From: Firmicutes bacterium ADurb.Bin146
GTDB lineage: Bacteria > Bacillota > Clostridia > DUPQ01
Direction: 5' to 3'
NCBI GenBank assembly: GCA_002070475.1
Contig: MWDI01000034.1
Coordinates: 1-64,000, forward strand
Length of the DNA: 64,000 bases
Under the pieces are notes generated by a model. It was given only the letters and a program-made list of their open reading frames with translations. It searched no databases and was not told the origin of the DNA. The translations under genes and the position numbers were made by a program. Positions 16,721 to 26,219 of this stretch are shown in pieces. Every line of letters begins with the position of its first letter. The stretch's first letter is position 1.

Positions 16721-18553
16721 ATGAGCGATAACAATTTACCTAACAGCGGAATACCAGAATACGAAGAACAGATAAGTTGCCAGGAAGAAGATATTTTTAC
16801 TGATAGTTGTTCAAACATTAATGAGCATATAAGCCATTCTGGAACCCTTGATGATGAGCAGAGAGTTAAAATGATTTCTCCTGCCATGCTTGTAGCAAAG
16901 AGGTTTGTCAGAAACAGGCTTGCAATAATTGGGCTTGTTATCATACTAGCGATGTTCATATTTTCATTTGTAGGAGGATGGTTGCATCCTTATCCTGAAA
17001 CAAAAATATTTTACAAAAAAGAAATAACATCTTCACAGTATGCATCAGCTACAATTAACCAGAACTGGTACGAAGAAATTAAAGAAGGTCATCAGTTTAC
17101 ATCTATTAATAAAGCGGCATTCGCTTTAGCATTAAAGGATGGAAAAACAGTGTTTACGACACCTGTTAATGGGGTTAATATATTATTTGCGATAAAAAAA
17201 GTATCCGATGATACACAGGTTCTTTACGGGACTGAAAGAATTGGAAAAATTGACATAGTTCTTGGTGATTATATTTTCAAGGAAGAGACAGATTTTGTTT
17301 TTTCTAATAATTTTAAAAATGCTGTAAAAAATGCAATTGATAATAAAATTAGCTTTATTGAAGCTGATGGTAAGGAATATTTTCTTGAACTATCAAGAAG
17401 AGAATGCATTATATATACAGGAGAAGCATATATTCTTTTAACTAAAAATATATACGATATGTATGAACAAGGCACAAAAGCTGATTTTAATTTCAAATAT
17501 GCTGCTGAAACTGCATTTAGCAATAATGACAATTCATTTACATTGAATCAGATAAATTATGAGATTGAATATCATGATGATATACGTACGATTTATGCAG
17601 TATCAGGATTAGAAAAGAAGCCATTTACAAATATAACAAAATTAATTATAACTCCAGCTTCAGCAGATATCTTTTTATCAATAGATTTCAAGAATGCTGT
17701 AGAAAATGCTATGTTTAATAATCTTGAATCATTTATGTATACAAATACAAATGGTGAAACTATTGAATATCTCATCGAGAGAAATGATATGGAATATGTA
17801 ATAAGGACAGATAAAATGACCGACCTTATAGACACCTATGCTTCACCTAGTGCTGAACATCTTTTGGGAACCGATGGTTCTGGTATGGATTTAATGGTAA
17901 GGCTCATGTATGGTGGCCGAGTATCGCTTACTATAGGTTTTGTGGTTGTTTTAATTGAAATGATAATAGGTATAATCATTGGTGGATTATCAGGATATTT
18001 CGGCGGATGGGTTGACACACTGCTTATGAGAGTTGTCGAAATTTTCAACTGCATACCTACAATGCCTATATATATTATATTAGGTGCAGCTCTTGATACT
18101 ATGAAACTTGATCCGAGTGTCCGAATTTATTTGCTGATGATTATACTTGGCATATTCGGATGGCCAGGTATAGCAAGAGTTGTAAGAGGACAAATATTAT
18201 CTTTAAGAGAACAGGAATTCATGGTGGCTAATGAAGCTACAGGATTATCTGTTTCAAGAAGAATTTTCAGGCATCTAGTACCAAATGTCATTCCACAGCT
18301 AATTGTTTATGCAACAATGAGTCTTGGTGGTATTATACTCACAGAAGCTACATTGAGTTTTTTGAATCTTGGAGTCAAATATCCATATGCATCTTGGGGT
18401 AATATAGTTAACTCAGTTAATGACAGCTATGTATTGCAGAATTACTGGTTTGTATGGATTCCAGCAGGAATGCTTATTCTGATTACTGTTCTTGGATTTA
18501 ATTTTGTAGGTGACGGGCTTAGGGATGCATTTGATCCTAAGATGAAAAGGTAG
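16721..18553 (+). CDS. Oligopeptide-type ABC transporter permease, OppC/DppC family, with ~285-residue extracytoplasmic insert
   Basis: 610 residues, about twice the usual OppC length. A 50-residue acidic N-terminal tail precedes helix 1 (about 66-86). The usual short loop is then expanded: residues about 92-375 are inserted before the conserved EHLLGTDGSGMDLMVRLMYGGR segment, and helices 2-6 follow normally with the EAA loop FMVANEATGLSVSRRIFRH near 500-518. The insert holds four weak repeats of about 40 residues spaced 60-65 apart (about 128-170, 195-233, 257-296, 320-363), each with a pattern of FxxAxxxA, a turn, an aromatic strand and a final xVIY-like strand. The insert should lie outside the membrane, near the binding protein. 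Confidence 0.9.
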   Translation: MSDNNLPNSGIPEYEEQISCQEEDIFTDSCSNINEHISHSGTLDDEQRVKMISPAMLVAKRFVRNRLAIIGLVIILAMFIFSFVGGWLHPYPETKIFYKKEITSSQYASATINQNWYEEIKEGHQFTSINKAAFALALKDGKTVFTTPVNGVNILFAIKKVSDDTQVLYGTERIGKIDIVLGDYIFKEETDFVFSNNFKNAVKNAIDNKISFIEADGKEYFLELSRRECIIYTGEAYILLTKNIYDMYEQGTKADFNFKYAAETAFSNNDNSFTLNQINYEIEYHDDIRTIYAVSGLEKKPFTNITKLIITPASADIFLSIDFKNAVENAMFNNLESFMYTNTNGETIEYLIERNDMEYVIRTDKMTDLIDTYASPSAEHLLGTDGSGMDLMVRLMYGGRVSLTIGFVVVLIEMIIGIIIGGLSGYFGGWVDTLLMRVVEIFNCIPTMPIYIILGAALDTMKLDPSVRIYLLMIILGIFGWPGIARVVRGQILSLREQEFMVANEATGLSVSRRIFRHLVPNVIPQLIVYATMSLGGIILTEATLSFLNLGVKYPYASWGNIVNSVNDSYVLQNYWFVWIPAGMLILITVLGFNFVGDGLRDAFDPKMKR

Positions 18554-18563
18554 GTGAATTAAA

Positions 18564-19727
18564 ATGAAACTTGGCAAAAATGAAAGCAAGAAGATAAAAA
18601 GCATTAACTACCTTTCAGCTAAAGAATCCAGAGCTATTTCAAAAAGAAACAGAAGGATTACTGATGAACTGGAAAAGAAAAAAAGTAGGAAGAATGTTCC
18701 TGTTGAAGAGTATACAACTACGATGAAAGATACTAGGAATGTGCTGGAGATAGATAACCTGCATACTTATTTCTTTACGGATCTTGGTACTGTAAAAGCT
18801 GTAGATGGTGCATCATTTAATGTGGAAAAAGGTAAAACTGTTGGTGTGGTAGGCGAATCAGGATGCGGTAAATCAGTTACCAGCTTATCGATAATGCAAC
18901 TTGTCCAACGTCCTCAAGGCCAGACTGTCAAGGGTGAAATGAGGTTTAACTACGGAGATGTCGCATACGATATCGCTAAAGCTCCTACAGAGTTTATGCA
19001 GAAGATACGTGGAAATATGATATCCATGATATTCCAGGAGCCAATGACAAGTTTGAATCCTGTATTCAGGATTGGAATGCAGGTCGATGAAGTAATTACT
19101 CTTCATAATCCTGAAATGACAAAAGAGGATATAAAAAAACGTACAATAGAGATGCTGGATCTTGTAGGTATAGCAAATCCACAAGGCGTTTACAAAATGT
19201 ATCCACATGAATTATCCGGCGGAATGAGACAAAGGGTAATGATAGCCATGGCTTTAGCATGTAATCCAAGCCTCATAATAGCAGATGAACCGACAACAGC
19301 TCTTGACGTTACTATACAAGCTCAGATACTGGATCTTCTTAGAACGTTGAAAGACAAGATTAACAGCAGCATAATGCTTATAACTCATGATTTGGGTGTT
19401 ATTGCTGAAATGGCTGATATGGTAGTAGTCATGTATGCGGGTAAGGTAGTGGAAAAAGGATCTGCTGACGATATTTTCAAAAATGCAAAACATCCATATA
19501 CAATAGGTTTAATGGAAAGCAAACCAGTAGTAAATAAAGATGTGGACAGACTTTACAGCATACCTGGAAAAGTACCAAATCCTATTAACATGCCAAATTA
19601 TTGTTACTTTAAAGATAGATGCGAAAAGTGTATAGAAGCATGTAATGGGGCGTATCCAAGAGAGATTAAACTTTCTGATACACATTATGTAAGCTGTTAT
19701 CTGTACAATGACGAGGAGGTAAAGTAA
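18564..19727 (+). CDS. Oligopeptide-type ABC transporter ATPase, OppD/DppD family
   Basis: 387 residues. Walker A is GESGCGKS, the signature is LSGGMRQRV, Walker B is [12 protein letters not shown], and the switch is ITHDLGV. The C-terminal oligopeptide/dipeptide extension has the cysteine cluster [14 protein letters not shown] that can bind an iron-sulfur centre in relatives. About 60 lysine-rich residues precede the usual start ([11 protein letters not shown]), longer than in typical OppD; an internal ATG at 18723 would give normal length but has no evident ribosome site. Same transcript as the permeases. Confidence 0.92.
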   Translation: MKLGKNESKKIKSINYLSAKESRAISKRNRRITDELEKKKSRKNVPVEEYTTTMKDTRNVLEIDNLHTYFFTDLGTVKAVDGASFNVEKGKTVGVVGESGCGKSVTSLSIMQLVQRPQGQTVKGEMRFNYGDVAYDIAKAPTEFMQKIRGNMISMIFQEPMTSLNPVFRIGMQVDEVITLHNPEMTKEDIKKRTIEMLDLVGIANPQGVYKMYPHELSGGMRQRVMIAMALACNPSLIIADEPTTALDVTIQAQILDLLRTLKDKINSSIMLITHDLGVIAEMADMVVVMYAGKVVEKGSADDIFKNAKHPYTIGLMESKPVVNKDVDRLYSIPGKVPNPINMPNYCYFKDRCEKCIEACNGAYPREIKLSDTHYVSCYLYNDEEVK

Positions 19728-19728
19728 A

Positions 19729-20748
19729 ATGGCAAATAATTTATTAAAGGAAAATAAGTTTGAACCTTTAAAACCCGACAAAAAGTTCTTGCTCCAAGTC
19801 AATTCCTTAAGGACATATTATCCAATTAAGACAGGTGTATTTTCCAGGATTACAGGATATGTAAAAGCTGTTGATGGAGTATCATTTAACATTAAAAAAG
19901 GTCAGACTATGGGATTAGTTGGCGAATCCGGTTGCGGAAAGACCACAGTAGGACGTACCATATTAAGACTTACCCCTTATACAGACGGTGAAGTTTATTT
20001 TCAAGGCGAATCAATATTTGATAAAGACAAAAAAGAAATGATAAAAATGCGTCCAAAGATGCAGATAATATTTCAAGATCCATATTCAAGCTTGTCTCCA
20101 AGACTTCCTGTCGGCGAGATAATAGGTGAAGCTGTAAGAGAGCATAAGCTTGTTCCAGAAGAAAAATTCGATGACTATATAACATCAATAATGAATTCCT
20201 GCGGGCTTCAAGCTTATCATAAAGACAGATATCCTCATGAATTCTCAGGCGGGCAGAGACAGAGGATATGCATAGCTAGAGCTCTTGCTTTAAACCCCCA
20301 GTTTGTTGTATGTGATGAACCTGTTTCAGCTCTTGACGTTTCCATACAAGCACAGATTATTAATCTTTTAATGGATTTACAAGAAAAATATGGTCTGACA
20401 TATCTTTTTATCTCTCATGATTTATCTGTTGTAGAGCACATATCAGATACTATAGGCGTCATGTATCTAGGTTCATTAGTTGAGACGGGAAGTAAAAAAG
20501 ATATTTTCAAAGAACCTCTTCATCCTTATACTCAAGCACTTTTCAGTGCAATACCGATACCTGATCCAGATTACAAGATGAAAAGGATTATTCTGGAAGG
20601 AAGCATACCTTCTCCAGCTAATCCTCCTTCAGGATGCAAGTTCCATACAAGATGCAGGCACTGTTTTGACAGATGTAAAGTTGAAGACCCGAAACCAAAA
20701 GATATGGGTAACGAACATGTAGTGTGCTGTCATCTTTATGATAAGTAA
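19729..20748 (+). CDS. Oligopeptide-type ABC transporter ATPase, OppF/DppF family
   Basis: 339 residues. Walker A GESGCGKTTVGR, signature FSGGQRQRICIARAL, Walker B FVVCDEPVSALD and switch SHDLSVV are all intact; the C-terminal extension again carries cysteines (CKFHTRCRHCFDRC). It pairs with the OppD-type ATPase to energise the transporter. Strong GAGGAGGTAAAG site, 1 base after the previous stop. The OppF-specific early segment YYPIKTGVFSRITGYVKAVD is present. Confidence 0.93.
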   Translation: MANNLLKENKFEPLKPDKKFLLQVNSLRTYYPIKTGVFSRITGYVKAVDGVSFNIKKGQTMGLVGESGCGKTTVGRTILRLTPYTDGEVYFQGESIFDKDKKEMIKMRPKMQIIFQDPYSSLSPRLPVGEIIGEAVREHKLVPEEKFDDYITSIMNSCGLQAYHKDRYPHEFSGGQRQRICIARALALNPQFVVCDEPVSALDVSIQAQIINLLMDLQEKYGLTYLFISHDLSVVEHISDTIGVMYLGSLVETGSKKDIFKEPLHPYTQALFSAIPIPDPDYKMKRIILEGSIPSPANPPSGCKFHTRCRHCFDRCKVEDPKPKDMGNEHVVCCHLYDK

Positions 20749-20751
20749 AAA

Positions 20752-21003
20752 ATGTTTAAGAAAAGCAAGTATGACGACGATGATGGCAGGGTAATAGCCC
20801 CAATGAATGTTGAAGGGATGCCTTGGTATCTGAAGAATGTCAGACAAAAGAATGTAAATAACGAAAGAAGTCATCCTTTATCAACCAAGGAAACAATATC
20901 TGTAACTTTGTATGCTATTCTAGCCGGTATTACAGTTGCATTGATAATAGGCCTTTTTGGTTTTTTATTTATCTTATTCTGCATTCATGTATGGTTTAGG
21001 TGA
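20752..21003 (+). CDS. Small single-pass membrane protein of unknown function
   Basis: 83 residues, 3 bases after the oppF-type stop. A charged, hydrophilic N-terminal half (KKSKYDDDDG near the start) is followed by one long hydrophobic segment (about residues 53-82) at the very C-terminus, as in tail-anchored proteins. No family recognised. The tight spacing suggests it belongs to the opp transcript or couples to the next small gene. The ribosome site is weak. Confidence 0.6.
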   Translation: MFKKSKYDDDDGRVIAPMNVEGMPWYLKNVRQKNVNNERSHPLSTKETISVTLYAILAGITVALIIGLFGFLFILFCIHVWFR

Positions 21004-21007
21004 CAAT

Positions 21008-21481
21008 ATGAAATATGTGACTTGGATAGTTATAATATTGTTTTTAGCTTCTTTGGTATTCTTAGGATGCCTTATAGGTTCCAGAGTTGATTATTACCAA
21101 TACGAGAAGCATATTGTGTCATTTACCAGCAATGGCATCCAAAATGGCGCTACAGCGCGATATAACGGTATATGTGTACTTGTTAACAAAACGAATTTTG
21201 AAGTTATGTGTAATAAACTGTTTACAATTAATGAAAGAGAGAAAGTCAGAAGAATCCCTGTGTATTCTAATGATGAAGCTATTACTGTGAAAGTAGATGA
21301 TACGAACTATATAATTATAATACCGGTTCCAAACAGTAAAGCTGTATACATGGAGACCCATCTTGACGGTAAGAAAAGAAATTTCTATATATCTGACAAA
21401 TACAGGATATATGAAAGAGTAATTTCATATGTACAACCCGAAGGTTTTTACGGGCCTAATACATTAGTGGAAGAACCTTGA
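21008..21481 (+). CDS. Membrane-anchored protein of unknown function
   Basis: 158 residues from ATG 21008, 4 bases after the previous stop; longer readings from 20957 would overlap that gene. An N-terminal membrane helix (about residues 4-26, ending near FLGCLIGSR) precedes a beta-rich extracytoplasmic domain of about 130 residues with alternating hydrophobic strands (NYIIIIPVP, RNFYISDKYRIYER). The cysteine in VFLGC resembles a lipobox but the context is weak. Unknown family; possibly a partner of the preceding small membrane protein. Confidence 0.6.
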   Translation: MKYVTWIVIILFLASLVFLGCLIGSRVDYYQYEKHIVSFTSNGIQNGATARYNGICVLVNKTNFEVMCNKLFTINEREKVRRIPVYSNDEAITVKVDDTNYIIIIPVPNSKAVYMETHLDGKKRNFYISDKYRIYERVISYVQPEGFYGPNTLVEEP

Positions 21482-21512
21482 GTAACCTAATATAACTAAG
21501 AAGGTGTTGATA

Positions 21513-22133
21513 ATGGATATACTTATAATAGGCATAGCAGGAGGGACGGGGAGCGGAAAAACTACCCTCACTAGCAGACTAAAAGAAAAGTTCGGTAATG
21601 ATGTCAGTGTAATCAGTCATGATAATTATTACAGATCTCAGGATGATATTCCTTTCGAACAAAGAGTGAAAACAAATTATGATCATCCCGATTCATTTGA
21701 AACTGACCTTCTAATATCTCATCTTGAAAAGTTAAAGGAAGGATTCAGTATAGAATGCCCGGTATACTCATTTGCTGAACACACAAGGACAAAACAGACG
21801 CGCACTATAAAACCAACCAAAGTAATAATAGTTGAAGGCATACTTATTTTCCAGAATCCTGATTTGCTGAATATGATGAATATCAGGATATATGTAGACA
21901 CTGATCCGGATGTCAGGATATTAAGAAGAATATTAAGAGACGTAAAAGAAAGAGGCAGAAGCCTTGATTCTGTAGTTACACAGTATTTATCTACAGTAAA
22001 ACCTATGCATGAACAGTTTGTGGAACCTTCCAAAAGAAATGCTGATATAATTGTATTAGAAGGCGGGTATAATTTAGTAGCTCTTGATATGATTATACAA
22101 AGGATTCAAGGACATGTAGAAAGTAAGGAATAA
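21513..22133 (+). CDS. udk: Uridine kinase
   Basis: About 206 residues from ATG 21513, which has AAGAAGGTG upstream; a GTG at 21504 would add three residues. Walker A is GIAGGTGSGKTT; the substrate region has SHDNYYRSQDD and YDHPDSFE; the lid region carries RRILRDVKERGRS. It phosphorylates uridine and cytidine to UMP and CMP in pyrimidine salvage, in the cytoplasm. It lies 1 base before uxaC. Length and motifs are standard for bacterial Udk. Confidence 0.9.
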   Translation: MDILIIGIAGGTGSGKTTLTSRLKEKFGNDVSVISHDNYYRSQDDIPFEQRVKTNYDHPDSFETDLLISHLEKLKEGFSIECPVYSFAEHTRTKQTRTIKPTKVIIVEGILIFQNPDLLNMMNIRIYVDTDPDVRILRRILRDVKERGRSLDSVVTQYLSTVKPMHEQFVEPSKRNADIIVLEGGYNLVALDMIIQRIQGHVESKE

Positions 22134-22134
22134 T

Positions 22135-23496
22135 ATGAAGACAAAATATATTTATTCAAAAGCAGGACAGTTATTATATAATGAAATAGCAAAAAATCTG
22201 CCAATAGTTGATTATCATTGCCATTTAAACCCAAAAGAGATTTATGAGGACAAGCTGTTTGATAATATTGGCGTTATGTGGCTTGGAGCAGACCATTACA
22301 AATGGAGACTGATGAGAGCTTTCGGTATTGATGAAGAATATATAACAGGAAAAGCCGATTGGAAAGACAAATTCTTCTCATATTGCAGGACAATAGAGAA
22401 CTCTCCAGGCAATCCGCTTTTTCACTGGTCAGCAATGGAACTCAAAAATTATTTTGATACAGATATTACTATATCAGCTGATAATGCACAAACAATATGG
22501 GATAAAGCCAATCAAGTTATAAAGGAAAAGGAACTCAGCCCAAGAAAGCTAATAACCTCTTCGAATGTGATTTATATCGCCACAACAGATGATATAACAG
22601 ATGATTTGAAATACCATAAGCTTATTAAACAGGATAAATCATTCAAAACGCAGGTCGCACCTACATTCAGGACTGACAATGTGTTATTAATAACAAGGCC
22701 AGATTACCCATTGTATATAGACATGCTTAAAAAAGTATCTGGAACAGATATAACTGATATTAAATCCTTATGTATAGCTATCTCAAAAAGGATGGATTAT
22801 TTCATTGCAAATGGGTGCAGCCTTTCCGATGTGGGAATTCAATATACTGCGTCTCCTGATTTTGATTATGATACTGCCGATAAAACTTTCAAATTAGCTC
22901 TTTTGAACAAAAAGATTGAAAAAGACGATTATGAGAAGTTTCTTGGATACATGTTTATATATCTTTCCTCGGAGTATAAAAAAAGAGGGATAACCCAGCA
23001 GATTCATACAGGAGTTTATAGAAACACAAACTCAAGGCTTTTTGATACTGTCGGTCCGGATTGCGGCTGCGATATATCATCTAATCCATTGGATGGCATA
23101 GCTTTTTCAAAAATTCTTAACGAAATGGATAAACAGGACAAACTTGCAAAGACTATAGTGTATATTTTAAATCCTGCATCATACTATCAAGCCTTAACAG
23201 CATGTGGTTCATTCAGAGATGTAATATTTGGAGCTGCATGGTGGCATATGGATCATTATGAAGGAATAGTGGAAAATATTAAGAAAGTTGCTTCATTATC
23301 TTGTCTGGGGTCTAGTCTTGGAATGTTGACTGACAGTCGCAGTTTCCTGTCGTATGCCCGACATGATTACTATAGAAGGATTTTATGTTCTGTAGTAGGT
23401 TCCTGGACAGATTTTGGTGAGTACCCGATTGAATTGGCAAAAAAACTGATATATAATCTGTGTGTCGGAAATGCCATGGAAAGATTCGTGAAATAG
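22135..23496 (+). CDS. uxaC: Glucuronate/galacturonate isomerase
   Basis: 453 residues, close to the family's usual 460-470. The amidohydrolase-type metal motif is VDYHCHLNP (His28, His30); other UxaC landmarks are MWLGADHYKWRLMRAFGI, the central QIHTGVYRN and the late MLTDSRSFLSYARHDYYRR. It converts D-glucuronate to D-fructuronate or D-galacturonate to D-tagaturonate, the entry step of uronate use from pectin and related glycans. No uxaA/uxaB or kdg genes are in the window, so the rest of the pathway must be elsewhere. It is likely co-transcribed with udk. Confidence 0.92.
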   Translation: MKTKYIYSKAGQLLYNEIAKNLPIVDYHCHLNPKEIYEDKLFDNIGVMWLGADHYKWRLMRAFGIDEEYITGKADWKDKFFSYCRTIENSPGNPLFHWSAMELKNYFDTDITISADNAQTIWDKANQVIKEKELSPRKLITSSNVIYIATTDDITDDLKYHKLIKQDKSFKTQVAPTFRTDNVLLITRPDYPLYIDMLKKVSGTDITDIKSLCIAISKRMDYFIANGCSLSDVGIQYTASPDFDYDTADKTFKLALLNKKIEKDDYEKFLGYMFIYLSSEYKKRGITQQIHTGVYRNTNSRLFDTVGPDCGCDISSNPLDGIAFSKILNEMDKQDKLAKTIVYILNPASYYQALTACGSFRDVIFGAAWWHMDHYEGIVENIKKVASLSCLGSSLGMLTDSRSFLSYARHDYYRRILCSVVGSWTDFGEYPIELAKKLIYNLCVGNAMERFVK

Positions 23497-23526
23497 ATAT
23501 GAATCTGGCTTTCTAAGGAGGATTCA

Positions 23527-24246
23527 ATGAAGAACAGGATATGGATTTTAGTTATAGTTTTGCTTATTGTATCAATAGGAGCAGCAAGTGGTTTTTGTAT
23601 TGGAAGATCAATGAATAGGATTGCAGATAATTTAAATAAGCCTATAGAAGCACCTGATGTGGATAAAGGTACTTTCAGCATGTTTGCCAAGATGGGAATC
23701 AGTAATGACCAGCTAAGCGGTTATTCATCAGTTGAGGAAGCAATATTGAATATTGATAAACCAATTCGAGTAGAAAATGTAGGATTTACTTCGGAAGAAG
23801 TAACTGCGATGATGAATATTTCCAAAGAATATCTGCAATCGATGTACATAAACAGCATTGAATTTAACATGCAGCCTGATAATACTGTTCATTTCGATAT
23901 CTATATAGATGGTCAGGCTTTGAAGAATACCGCAAATCTGCCTGATGTTGCAGTATCAGTACTATCAAACACTAAGTTCACGCTATATATCTCTATTGAG
24001 GGTGTTTCACCTGACGGTAAGCTTATGTTGAAGATTAATGACATATATGTTAAGGATGTACATGTTATGAATTTCATAAACCTGTTCAATCTTGGCGGAG
24101 ATGTCAGATCATTTGTTTCGCAATATATCGGTCAAACTATAAGTCTTGAATTACCGATGTTGAAAGACTTGAAGTCCTTCACAATATCGGATGGATTAGC
24201 ATATATTGAGGGCACATTCACAAATATTGGTGCAACTGTTGACTGA
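23527..24246 (+). CDS. Exported or membrane-anchored protein of unknown function
   Basis: 239 residues. An N-terminal anchor or signal (about residues 4-25, ending with a GFCIGR segment) precedes a soluble domain of about 210 residues with alternating strands and several NFINLFNLGG and ISLELPML stretches, similar in style to YpmS/DUF2140-type cell-surface proteins, though I cannot assign it. Strong AAGGAGGATTCA site. Its 3' end overlaps the start region of mnmA, so translation of the two is probably coupled. Confidence 0.7.
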   Translation: MKNRIWILVIVLLIVSIGAASGFCIGRSMNRIADNLNKPIEAPDVDKGTFSMFAKMGISNDQLSGYSSVEEAILNIDKPIRVENVGFTSEEVTAMMNISKEYLQSMYINSIEFNMQPDNTVHFDIYIDGQALKNTANLPDVAVSVLSNTKFTLYISIEGVSPDGKLMLKINDIYVKDVHVMNFINLFNLGGDVRSFVSQYIGQTISLELPMLKDLKSFTISDGLAYIEGTFTNIGATVD

Positions 24247-25294
24247 TATTCATAAGAAATCTGTACTTATCGGCTTGTCAGGCGGTGTTGACAGCGCTGT
24301 AACTGCATATCTTCTGAAAACTGAAGGATATGATGTCCACGCAGTAACATATATCATGTCTGAAAACCATAAAGCGTCCGTTAAAGATGCTGCAGATATT
24401 GCATCTATGCTTAATATTCCTTTATATATTGAAGACAAACAGGAAGAGTTCAAAAATTCGATAGAAGCTTACTTCATTGACTCATATATTAAAGGAGATA
24501 CACCGAATCCATGTGTATTATGTAACAGCACCTTTAAATTCAAACACCTTATCGATAAGGCTGACAGTCTGGGTATCAGTTATGTCGCAACAGGCCATTA
24601 TGCGAATATTAAATTCGACGAACACTCAGGGTGTTTTTGTCTTTATAAATCAAAGAACGAAAGAAAAGACCAGTCATATTTCCTGTACAAGCTCAATCAG
24701 CAGCAGTTAAGCAGGATACTATTTCCGATAGCTGACATGAATAAGGAAGAGGTAAGAAAAATTGCTGATAAGATAGGTCTGCCGGTGAAGGACAAAAAGG
24801 AAAGCCAGGATATATGCTTTATTAAGGGAATGGATTATACCGATTTTATTAAAGAACATAAGAAGGGTATTTACAAGGAAAGCATATTCACAGATGAACA
24901 GGGTAATGTACTGGGCAAGGGAGAAAATCATATTCATTTTACTCCTGGCCAAAGAAGAGGATTAAATAAAGGCTTTAATAAAAGAATGTATGTTATAGGT
25001 AAAAATGCCGAAAAAAATGAGGTTGTTTTAGGTAATGAAGAGGATCTTTACTCTAAAGAGCTTATGATAAGTGATATTAATCTGATTTGTCGTAAAAACT
25101 TACCTGAACTGATGCATGTAATGGTAAAGATAAGGAATTCCATGCCTGCTGTAAGCGCTATGATTATTACTGTTGAAGATGGAATAAAGGTAATATTCGA
25201 TGAGCCTGTCAGAGCCGCAGTTAAGGGCCAGTCAGCAGTTTTTTACGAAAATGACAGAGTAGTTGGAGGAGGAATAATATATGACGGTTTATAA
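24239..25294 (+). CDS. mnmA: tRNA 2-thiouridylase MnmA
   Basis: About 351 residues. The PP-loop is GLSGGVDSAVTAYLL, right after the start; the catalytic cysteines are in NPCVLCNSTFK and SQDICFIKG; the tRNA-binding RKDQSYFLY and TPGQRRGL segments are present. It adds sulfur to U34 of Lys, Glu and Gln tRNAs. There is no ATG at the correct position; TTG 24239 fits the family N-terminus and has TGGTGC upstream, with GTG 24230 as an alternative. It overlaps the previous stop by 8 bases and the following cysK-type gene by 14 bases. Confidence 0.92.
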   Translation: MTDIHKKSVLIGLSGGVDSAVTAYLLKTEGYDVHAVTYIMSENHKASVKDAADIASMLNIPLYIEDKQEEFKNSIEAYFIDSYIKGDTPNPCVLCNSTFKFKHLIDKADSLGISYVATGHYANIKFDEHSGCFCLYKSKNERKDQSYFLYKLNQQQLSRILFPIADMNKEEVRKIADKIGLPVKDKKESQDICFIKGMDYTDFIKEHKKGIYKESIFTDEQGNVLGKGENHIHFTPGQRRGLNKGFNKRMYVIGKNAEKNEVVLGNEEDLYSKELMISDINLICRKNLPELMHVMVKIRNSMPAVSAMIITVEDGIKVIFDEPVRAAVKGQSAVFYENDRVVGGGIIYDGL

Positions 25295-26213
25295 AGGGAT
25301 ACTTGATGTTATAGGCAAGACACCATTAGTTGAGCTATGCGCTTTAAAGCAGAAATATTTGCTTATGGCGAATATATTTGCAAAAATAGAGAGTTTCAAT
25401 CCTGGCGGAAGCGTAAAGGACAGGACGGCATATTCGTTGATTATGGGACTCCAACAGGATGAAAGATACTTAAAAGCAGTCAAGAACAATGAAAAGATAA
25501 CAATTGTTGAAGCTACAAGCGGTAATACGGGTATAGCTCTAGCTATGATTTGCGCAAGATTAGGATACAGCCTTATTATCTGTATGCCTGCCAATGCAAG
25601 CAGGGAAAGAGTGTTGCTTCTTAAAGCATATGGAGCTGAAGTCATTCTTACAGATACAGCTCTTGGAATGAAAGGCGCAATAGACAAATCACTTGAATTT
25701 ACCGAAGCTTTTTCATTAAGCCAGTTTAAGAATCCATATAATCCTCTGATTCATGAGAAAATAACTGGAAAACAGATACTGGAGGATCTTGAAGGAAGAT
25801 TAGATATTTTTGTTGCAGGTGTAGGTACAGGTGGTACTATAACCGGATGTGCAAGATATTTCAAAGAACAAAATGCAGAAGTGCATATAGTTGCAGTAGA
25901 ACCATTTGAATCACAGGTTTTAAAAGGTAGTATACCAGGAAGACATGGAATATCCGGGATAGGAGCAGGATTCATTCCTGATGTGCTCGATATGAGCCTG
26001 ATAAATGAAATAATTCCTGTGAAAACTGAAGATGCATATATATGGACTAAGAATCTTGCCCGTGATGAAGGTATACTGTGCGGAGTCTCTTCAGGTGCTG
26101 CACTTGCCGGTGCAATTGAGATCGCAAAAAAGCATGAAAATAAAGGGAAGAACATTGCTGTTATTCTTCCCGATACTGGTGAGAGATATTTATCAACCCC
26201 TTTATTTGAATAA
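25281..26213 (+). CDS. cysK: Cysteine synthase (O-acetylserine sulfhydrylase family)
   Basis: 310 residues. The PLP lysine is Lys46 in PGGSVKDR; the substrate loop TSGNTG and the phosphate-binding GVGTGGTITG are intact, as is the late CGVSSGAALAG. It makes cysteine from O-acetylserine and sulfide in the cytoplasm; CysM- or cystathionine-synthase-like activity cannot be excluded. The ATG lies within the last codons of mnmA, an overlap that suggests coupled translation of a sulfur-supply gene with a tRNA-thiolation gene. It converges on the SGNH hydrolase gene with only 6 bases between. Confidence 0.92.
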   Translation: MTVYKGILDVIGKTPLVELCALKQKYLLMANIFAKIESFNPGGSVKDRTAYSLIMGLQQDERYLKAVKNNEKITIVEATSGNTGIALAMICARLGYSLIICMPANASRERVLLLKAYGAEVILTDTALGMKGAIDKSLEFTEAFSLSQFKNPYNPLIHEKITGKQILEDLEGRLDIFVAGVGTGGTITGCARYFKEQNAEVHIVAVEPFESQVLKGSIPGRHGISGIGAGFIPDVLDMSLINEIIPVKTEDAYIWTKNLARDEGILCGVSSGAALAGAIEIAKKHENKGKNIAVILPDTGERYLSTPLFE

Positions 26214-26219
26214 TACCTA

